Part shown: positions 6,320 through 10,493 of the stretch, in pieces
Layout of the letters: each line of letters begins with the position of its first letter
Position numbering within the stretch: the stretch's first letter is position 1
DNA from: Desulfobacterales bacterium CG23_combo_of_CG06-09_8_20_14_all_52_9
Lineage (GTDB): Bacteria; Desulfobacterota; Desulfobacteria; Desulfobacterales; UBA2156
Length of the DNA stretch: 10,493 bases
Reading direction: 5' to 3'
Assembly: GCA_002771315.1 (NCBI GenBank)
Contig: PCSF01000193.1
Span: 1-10,493, forward strand
Made by a program: the position numbers and the translations under genes
The notes under the pieces: generated by a model
The model's input: the letters and a program-made list of their open reading frames with translations, nothing else
Told to the model about the DNA's origin: nothing
Databases searched by the model: none

Positions 6320-7564
6320 ATGCCTGGAAAAGAAAAAAATAGCGACAACCTCTTTTGCTCTTTTTGCGGCAAAAATCAGAAAGAGGTGAAAAAGCTGATC
6401 GCAGGCCCGGCCGTTTACATTTGCGATGAATGCATCCAGCTGTGCAGCGAAATCATCGATGAAGAGACCGAGAAAGACGTCACGGAAACCAAGCGGCACC
6501 TTTCACCGAAAGAGATCAAGGAGATGCTCGACGACTATGTCATCGAGCAGGAGTACGCCAAGAAAATCCTCTCCGTAGCGGTTTACAATCATTACAAGCG
6601 GATCGAATCGGGGGTTCATACCGATGACGTGGAACTGCAGAAAAGCAACATCCTTTTGATCGGGCCTACCGGATGTGGAAAGACCCTGCTGGCCCAGACC
6701 CTGGCGCGGTTTCTTAATGTCCCTTTCACTATCGCGGATGCCACCAGCCTCACGGAAGCCGGCTACGTCGGAGAGGACGTGGAAAATATCATCCTGTCGC
6801 TCCTGCAGAATGCCGACTATGACGTCGAAAAGGCCAAGCGGGGCATCGTGTATATCGATGAAATCGACAAGATCGCCCGAAAATCGGATAACCCTTCGAT
6901 CACACGGGACGTATCGGGGGAGGGGGTTCAGCAGGCTCTCCTCAAGATCATCGAAGGGACCATGGCCTCCGTGCCGCCCAAGGGCGGAAGGAAACATCCC
7001 CAGCAGGACTTCATCAAAGTGGATACCACCGATATCCTCTTCATTTGTGGCGGAACCTTCACCGGGCTCGAGGAAATCATCCAGCGCCGAATGGGTTCCA
7101 AGCTCATGGGGTTCGGCGCAAAAATCGTGTCCAAGGAGGAAAAACGAATCGGCGACATCCTGAGGATGGTTCAGCCCGAAGACCTCATCAGGTATGGGAT
7201 GATTCCCGAATTCCTGGGAAGGCTTCCCGTCGTTGCCACACTGGATGAGCTAGGCCAAGCTTCCCTGATTCGCATCCTCAAGGAGCCCAAAAACGCCCTC
7301 ATCAAGCAGTTTGAAAAGCTTTTCGATCTGGAAGGAGTGAACCTGCGTTTTACCGACAGCGCCCTTTCGGCTCTGGCGAAAGAAGCGATGAAACGCAAAT
7401 CCGGCGCCAGAGGGCTTCGGGCCATCATTGAAGGCTGCTTGCTGGATATCATGTATGAGCTGCCTTCCATCCAAAATGTCAGAGAGTGTGTGGTCAGCGA
7501 GGATGTCGTCCTGAATCACGAAGACCCCATCCTCCTCTTCGAACAGGAAAAGATCAAGGCCTGA
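6320..7564 (+). CDS. clpX: ATP-dependent Clp protease ATP-binding subunit ClpX
   Basis: ClpX is the hexameric AAA+ unfoldase that recognises substrates such as ssrA-tagged proteins and feeds them to ClpP. The product is 414 aa. An N-terminal zinc-binding domain has C13, C16, C35 and C38 (CSFCGKN and YICDEC). Walker A GPTGCGKT is at 115-122, pore loop GYVG at 148-151, Walker B IVYIDEIDK at 176-184, an RKSD pore motif near 187-190, and sensor 2 GARGL at 362-366. The ClpP-docking loop reads MGF (263-265) where E. coli has IGF. The start at ATG 6320 has AGGAG 7 bases upstream and fits the family; an ATG at 6275 would overlap clpP and add 15 unrelated residues. It begins 1 base after the clpP stop, and no terminator is seen after it. 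Confidence 0.98.
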   Translation: MPGKEKNSDNLFCSFCGKNQKEVKKLIAGPAVYICDECIQLCSEIIDEETEKDVTETKRHLSPKEIKEMLDDYVIEQEYAKKILSVAVYNHYKRIESGVHTDDVELQKSNILLIGPTGCGKTLLAQTLARFLNVPFTIADATSLTEAGYVGEDVENIILSLLQNADYDVEKAKRGIVYIDEIDKIARKSDNPSITRDVSGEGVQQALLKIIEGTMASVPPKGGRKHPQQDFIKVDTTDILFICGGTFTGLEEIIQRRMGSKLMGFGAKIVSKEEKRIGDILRMVQPEDLIRYGMIPEFLGRLPVVATLDELGQASLIRILKEPKNALIKQFEKLFDLEGVNLRFTDSALSALAKEAMKRKSGARGLRAIIEGCLLDIMYELPSIQNVRECVVSEDVVLNHEDPILLFEQEKIKA

Positions 7565-7566
7565 AA

Positions 7567-7595
7567 GATTCAAACCTGATCAATTTATCTATAAT
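7567..7595 (+). promoter_or_regulatory. Possible lon promoter
   Basis: A perfect -10 hexamer TATAAT lies at 7590-7595, between the clpX stop and repeat copy 2. The -35 position at 17-base spacing is GATTCA (7567-7572), a poor match, so an activator or another sigma factor would be needed. If active, transcription starts near 7602 and repeat copy 2 becomes the lon leader. No sigma-32 heat-shock consensus was recognised. Confidence 0.3.
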
Positions 7596-7603
7596 CATTA
7601 AAC

Positions 7604-7767
7604 GGGATGGCAAAGTAAAAAGCTTCATATGCAAGCCGTGCAACTCTTACGAAATGAGGCGTGCTGACCGGGTACGCCGCCATAACTTATCTGCGTGCTC
7701 AATGCACAGGCAGGCAAAGGATGAAGTGCAACGCAGCGGATGAACTTTCTATGAGGCCATCGAATAT
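7604..7767. repeat. Intergenic repeat, copy 2 (between clpX and lon)
   Basis: Same orientation as copy 1; both ends align (36 of 39 at the left, 33 of 40 at the right) while the middle differs. The inverted ends are GATGGC-N3-GTAAAAAG (7606-7622) and the eroded CTTTCTATGAGGCCATC (7745-7761). The stem positions 3976:4087 and 3977:4086 of copy 1 change here to G-U pairs (7638:7727 and 7639:7726), which keeps pairing. A hairpin GGCGT (7658-7662)/ACGCC (7674-7678) corresponds to the first copy's hairpin. It ends 11 bases before the lon ATG. Confidence 0.85.
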
Positions 7768-7778
7768 GAGCGATAAAA

Positions 7779-10217
7779 ATGGTGACATTACCTAAAATTT
7801 TCCAAAGTGATCGGCAACCGGAACCCGTCCGGATGCTTCCCCTTCTCCCTTTGAGGGATATCGTTGTGTTCCCCAATATGGTTGCCCCGCTTTTTGTAGG
7901 CCGGGACAAATCGGTCAATGCCTTGGCCGAGGCCATGAACAACGATAAAAGCCTCTTTCTTGCCACCCAGAAGAGGGCCAACATCGACAATCCCACCGAA
8001 AGAGACCTCAACGCCATCGGATCTGTGGGCACGGTCCTTCAGCTCCTCCGGCTTCCGGACGGCACAGTGAAGGCTCTAGTGGAGGGAAAGAGCCGGGCAC
8101 GAATCATCCGGTTCGTTGCCAATGAAGGCTTTTTCAAGGTGGAATACGAATTGATCCCTGACGCAGGCCTCTCGGATTTTGAAGGAGAGGCGTTACGGCG
8201 GGCCATTGTCCAGAGTTTCGATGAGTATGCCAAGCTCAACAAAAATATCTCCAAAGAGATGATCCAGAACGTCTCCACCCTTGCCAGCCTTTCCCAGCTC
8301 GCCGATATGGTGGCGGCGCAATTCGCGTTCAAGCTGGAAGACAAGCAGAAACTCCTGGAAGCCGATGATTTGGAACAGCGGTTGACGCTGTTGCTGCGAT
8401 TCATCCGGACCGAGATCGACATCTTTAAGATGGATCAGCGGATCAAGGGCCGGATCAAGGAGCAGATGGAGAAAGTTCAAAAGAACTTCTATCTCAACGA
8501 GCAGATGCGGGCCATCAAAAAGGAGATGGGGGCGGAAGAGGACCCAAGCGAAGAGCTTGCCGAGCTGGAAAAGCGGATCAAGCGCAAACGCATGTCCAGG
8601 GAAGCATCGGGAAAGGTTCGTCAGGAGTTCAAGAAGCTCAGGATGATGACGCCCATGTCCGCTGAGGCAACGGTGGTTCGGGGCTATATCGAGTGGCTCA
8701 TCGGTCTCCCCTGGTTCGAAAAGACCGCTGTTCGTCATGACATCAAGGAGGCGGAGAAGATCCTCAACGAAGACCACTACGGTCTTGAAAAACCCAAGGA
8801 GCGGATCTTGGAATACCTTGCCGTCCAATCCCTGGTCAAAAAGATCAAGGGGCCGATATTATGTTTCGTGGGACCGCCGGGCGTCGGTAAGACCTCTTTG
8901 GCCAAATCCATCTCCAGGGCTACGGGAAGGAAATTTGTGAGGCTTTCTTTAGGCGGTGTCCGGGACGAGGCCGAGATTCGGGGCCATCGGCGCACTTACA
9001 TCGGCGCCATGCCGGGAAAGATTATCCAGTCGATCAGGAAAATAGGTGTGAACAACCCCGTCTTCTGTCTGGACGAGGTGGACAAGATGAGCATGGATTT
9101 TCGCGGGGATCCGTCGGCAGCCCTTTTGGAAGTCCTGGATCCGGAGCAGAACTTCAGCTTCAACGATCACTATCTGGATGTGGACTACGATCTTACGGAC
9201 ATCCTTTTCATCACCACGGCCAATACGCTCCCGGATATCCCCCTGCCGCTCCAGGACCGGATGGAGATCATAAGGCTTCCCGGATACACCGAGTACGAAA
9301 AACTGCACATCGCCATGGGGTTCTTAATCCCCAAACAGGTTGTGACCAACGGGTTGGAAGGCAGGAAAATCAGTTTTTCCAAACAGGCCATTTCAATGAT
9401 CATCAACCGGTATACCGGGGAAGCCGGTGTCCGGAACTTGGAAAGGGAAATTGCCTCCATCTGCCGAAAGATCGCCCGGGAGGTCATGCAGAACAAAAAG
9501 AAAGAGACCATCCACGTTTCGGCCGGTTCAGTACAGAAATACCTGGGGCCCCCGAGGTTCAGGGACAGCCAGATCGAACCGGAAGATCAGGTCGGTATGG
9601 TGACCGGCCTGGCGTGGACCCAGGTGGGAGGTGTACTGTTGTGTGTGGAGACGTTGACTATGCCCGGAAAGGGGGAGCTCATGATCACCGGGAAACTGGG
9701 AGATGTGATGAAGGAATCCGCCCAGGCCGCCGTAAGCTATGTGCGATCCCGGGCCGAATGCCTCATGATCGATCCCAAGTTTTATAGAAAGCTGGATCTT
9801 CACATCCACATTCCGGAAGGAGCGATCCCCAAAGACGGCCCTTCAGCCGGGATTGCCATGTGCACCTCAATCGTTTCCGCACTCACCCGCCGGCCTATCC
9901 GCAGGGATGTGGCCATGACCGGCGAGATCACTCTTCGCGGACGGATTCTGCCCATCGGCGGGCTGAAGGAAAAGATCCTGGCCGCCCATCGGGGAGGCAT
10001 TAAAAAGGTCATCATCCCCAAGGAAAATGAAAAGGACTTGAGGGATATTCCCAAGACCATTTCCAAGCAGATCGACATCGTCCTGGCGGAGCACATGGAT
10101 GAGGTGCTGCCTCAGGCGATGATCCTGAGGGTGGGAGAGTCTTGTTTCAGAGAAAACGACATCTCCTTCCAGATGGCGCCGGAGGGAAAAACAGAAGAAC
10201 GGCCGTCTTTAATTTAA
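7779..10217 (+). CDS. lon: ATP-dependent protease Lon
   Basis: Lon is a cytoplasmic hexameric AAA+ serine protease that removes misfolded and short-lived regulatory proteins. The product is 812 aa (E. coli 784). The N-terminal substrate-binding domain (about 18-210) starts MLPLLPLRDIVVFPNMVAPL, followed by a coiled-coil stretch (about 220-290). The AAA+ module has Walker A GPPGVGKT (365-372) and Walker B FCLDEVDK (429-436). The C-terminal protease domain (about 600-785) carries the Ser-Lys dyad S689 (PKDGPSAG) and K732 (GGLKEKILAA), 43 residues apart as in E. coli. A non-conserved tail follows residue 785. ATG 7779 is chosen because an in-frame stop lies just upstream (7767-7769) and GTG 7782 is the only near alternative; its Shine-Dalgarno is weak (GAG, 8 bases upstream). 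It is separated from clpX by repeat copy 2 and may be transcribed on its own. Confidence 0.98.
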   Translation: MVTLPKIFQSDRQPEPVRMLPLLPLRDIVVFPNMVAPLFVGRDKSVNALAEAMNNDKSLFLATQKRANIDNPTERDLNAIGSVGTVLQLLRLPDGTVKALVEGKSRARIIRFVANEGFFKVEYELIPDAGLSDFEGEALRRAIVQSFDEYAKLNKNISKEMIQNVSTLASLSQLADMVAAQFAFKLEDKQKLLEADDLEQRLTLLLRFIRTEIDIFKMDQRIKGRIKEQMEKVQKNFYLNEQMRAIKKEMGAEEDPSEELAELEKRIKRKRMSREASGKVRQEFKKLRMMTPMSAEATVVRGYIEWLIGLPWFEKTAVRHDIKEAEKILNEDHYGLEKPKERILEYLAVQSLVKKIKGPILCFVGPPGVGKTSLAKSISRATGRKFVRLSLGGVRDEAEIRGHRRTYIGAMPGKIIQSIRKIGVNNPVFCLDEVDKMSMDFRGDPSAALLEVLDPEQNFSFNDHYLDVDYDLTDILFITTANTLPDIPLPLQDRMEIIRLPGYTEYEKLHIAMGFLIPKQVVTNGLEGRKISFSKQAISMIINRYTGEAGVRNLEREIASICRKIAREVMQNKKKETIHVSAGSVQKYLGPPRFRDSQIEPEDQVGMVTGLAWTQVGGVLLCVETLTMPGKGELMITGKLGDVMKESAQAAVSYVRSRAECLMIDPKFYRKLDLHIHIPEGAIPKDGPSAGIAMCTSIVSALTRRPIRRDVAMTGEITLRGRILPIGGLKEKILAAHRGGIKKVIIPKENEKDLRDIPKTISKQIDIVLAEHMDEVLPQAMILRVGESCFRENDISFQMAPEGKTEERPSLI

Positions 10218-10222
10218 TCCAC

Positions 10223-10272
10223 TGCGCTGGAATATCTGTTGACAAAAGGCCGTTGCGCTGATATCTATTAAC
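10223..10272 (+). repeat. Imperfect tandem duplication upstream of tRNA-Val
   Basis: TGCGCTGGAATATCTGTTGA (from 10223) and TGCGCTGATATCTATTAAC (10254-10272) are two diverged copies of one stretch, with a 31-base period and a 2-base length difference. The duplication carries the -35 and -10 regions of the predicted tRNA-Val promoter. Confidence 0.6.
10239..10267 (+). promoter_or_regulatory. Likely promoter for tRNA-Val
   Basis: TTGACA (10239-10244, perfect -35), a 17-base spacer, and TATCTA (10262-10267, weak -10). The start would fall near 10274, about 6 bases before the tRNA 5' end. No terminator is visible between the lon stop and this point, so read-through from lon is also possible. Confidence 0.5.
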
Positions 10273-10279
10273 GGCTTTA

Positions 10280-10354
10280 GGGCGGGTAGCTCAGCGGGAG
10301 AGCATCGGCCTTACAAGCCGGGGGTCACAGGTTCAAACCCTGTTCCGCCTACCA
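10280..10354 (+). tRNA. tRNA-Val (anticodon TAC)
   Basis: This is a 75-nt tRNA with encoded CCA (10352-10354) and discriminator A. The D arm is GCTC/GAGC. The anticodon arm is TCGGC-CTTACAA-GCCGG with anticodon TAC, which reads valine GTA and related codons. The T arm is ACAGG-TTCAAAC-CCTGT. The acceptor stem GGGCGGG pairs with TCCGCCT, leaving G-U pairs at both ends (1:72 and 7:66); a G1-C72 pair is more usual. All other features are intact, so it is called functional. Confidence 0.94.
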
Positions 10355-10384
10355 AAAAAATAAATGAGCCGCTTTATGGCTCAT
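10354..10384 (-). terminator. Hairpin with T-tract, terminator on the minus strand
   Basis: ATGAGCC (10364-10370), a 7-base loop and GGCTCAT (10378-10384) form a perfect 7-bp stem. Read on the minus strand it is followed by TTTATTTTTTT (10363 down to 10354), the shape of an intrinsic terminator. On the plus strand no T-tract follows. It would stop leftward transcripts arriving from beyond the right edge before they oppose tRNA-Val and lon. Confidence 0.5.
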
Positions 10385-10398
10385 CCAATCGCTTCGCA

Positions 10399-10475
10399 GG
10401 GGGCGTAGTTCAGTTTGGTTAGAACGTCCCGCCGGTTGGGCGGGAAAGTCGATTGACTGAGCCCATCGGCCACCG
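10399..10475 (+). pseudogene. Degenerate tRNA-Asp-like sequence
   Basis: The first half matches a bacterial tRNA-Asp closely: acceptor 5' strand GGGGGCG, TA, D stem GTTC/GAAC with loop AGTTTGGTTA. Tandem tRNA-Val and tRNA-Asp genes are common. The rest keeps tRNA spacing but is damaged. The anticodon arm CCCGC-CGGTTGG-GCGGG pairs perfectly but lacks U33 and would present GTT rather than GTC. The T arm GATTG-ACTGAGC-CCATC lacks the TTC loop and has one mismatch. The acceptor 3' strand GGCCACC leaves two mismatches (10401:10472 and 10405:10468). No CCA follows. It is best read as a decaying tRNA gene; a diverged tRNA-like RNA or a rearranged gene end is possible. Confidence 0.55.
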
Positions 10476-10491
10476 ACTTGATTCTTTTTTT
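10446..10491 (+). terminator. Possible intrinsic terminator at the right edge
   Basis: AAGTCG (10446-10451) pairs with CGACTT (10474-10479), with an inner GCC (10461-10463)/GGC (10468-10470). It is followed by GATTC and a run of seven T (10485-10491). The loop is large and the stem short, so strength is uncertain. It overlaps the 3' half of the tRNA-like sequence and would end transcripts from the tRNA-Val promoter. Confidence 0.4.
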
Positions 10492-10493
10492 AG

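Noticed and set aside
7567..7602. Heat-shock (sigma-32) promoter before lon
   Set aside because: No CTTGAA-type -35 with a CCCCAT-type -10 could be found; only a TATAAT with a weak -35.
10399..10493. tRNA-Asp interrupted by a group I intron
   Set aside because: The sequence after the anticodon arm keeps tRNA spacing and partial pairing to the acceptor stem rather than starting intron-like core elements; the window is also too short to show an intron.

Overview
The window holds a housekeeping segment of a Gram-negative bacterial chromosome. It is most likely from a member of the Desulfobacterota (the former Deltaproteobacteria, sulfate-reducer type). The lineage is an inference from gene order (lnt-prfB-HD gene; tRNA-Leu-tig-clpP-clpX-lon), from Lnt implying an outer-membrane lipoprotein pathway, and from an intergenic repeat resembling ones I remember from Desulfobacterales genomes. 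None of this could be checked by search.

Left half (1-3814), all on the minus strand, in transcription order: an envelope-anchored N-acetylmuramoyl-L-alanine amidase, tRNA-Pro(TGG), apolipoprotein N-acyltransferase (lnt), release factor 2 (prfB, with an intact programmed +1 frameshift), and the 5' end of an HD-domain protein that runs off the window. prfB starts 16 bases after the lnt stop and the HD gene 21 bases after the prfB stop, so these three look like one operon.

Centre (3815-4192) is a 378-base gap with no protein gene. It carries two divergent sigma-70-like promoters whose -10 boxes overlap, a 16-bp palindrome, and a structured repeat (copy 1) containing a perfectly paired three-way-junction sequence. 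A second, diverged copy of the repeat lies between clpX and lon.

Right half (4193-10217), all on the plus strand: tRNA-Leu(TAG), trigger factor (tig), clpP, clpX and lon. Trigger factor meets nascent chains at the ribosome, ClpXP unfolds and degrades tagged or regulatory proteins, and Lon clears misfolded ones, so this is a protein quality-control cluster. tig, clpP and clpX are tightly packed (gaps of 3 and 1 bases); lon is set apart by 214 bases containing repeat copy 2 and a possible promoter.

Right edge (10218-10493): a promoter-like duplicated stretch, tRNA-Val(TAC), a hairpin that reads as a terminator on the minus strand, and a tRNA-Asp-like sequence that keeps tRNA geometry but has lost key bases, followed by a possible terminator.

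No defence system, mobile gene or CRISPR array is visible. The least explained material is the intergenic repeat with its junction structure and the degenerate tRNA-like sequence at the right edge.
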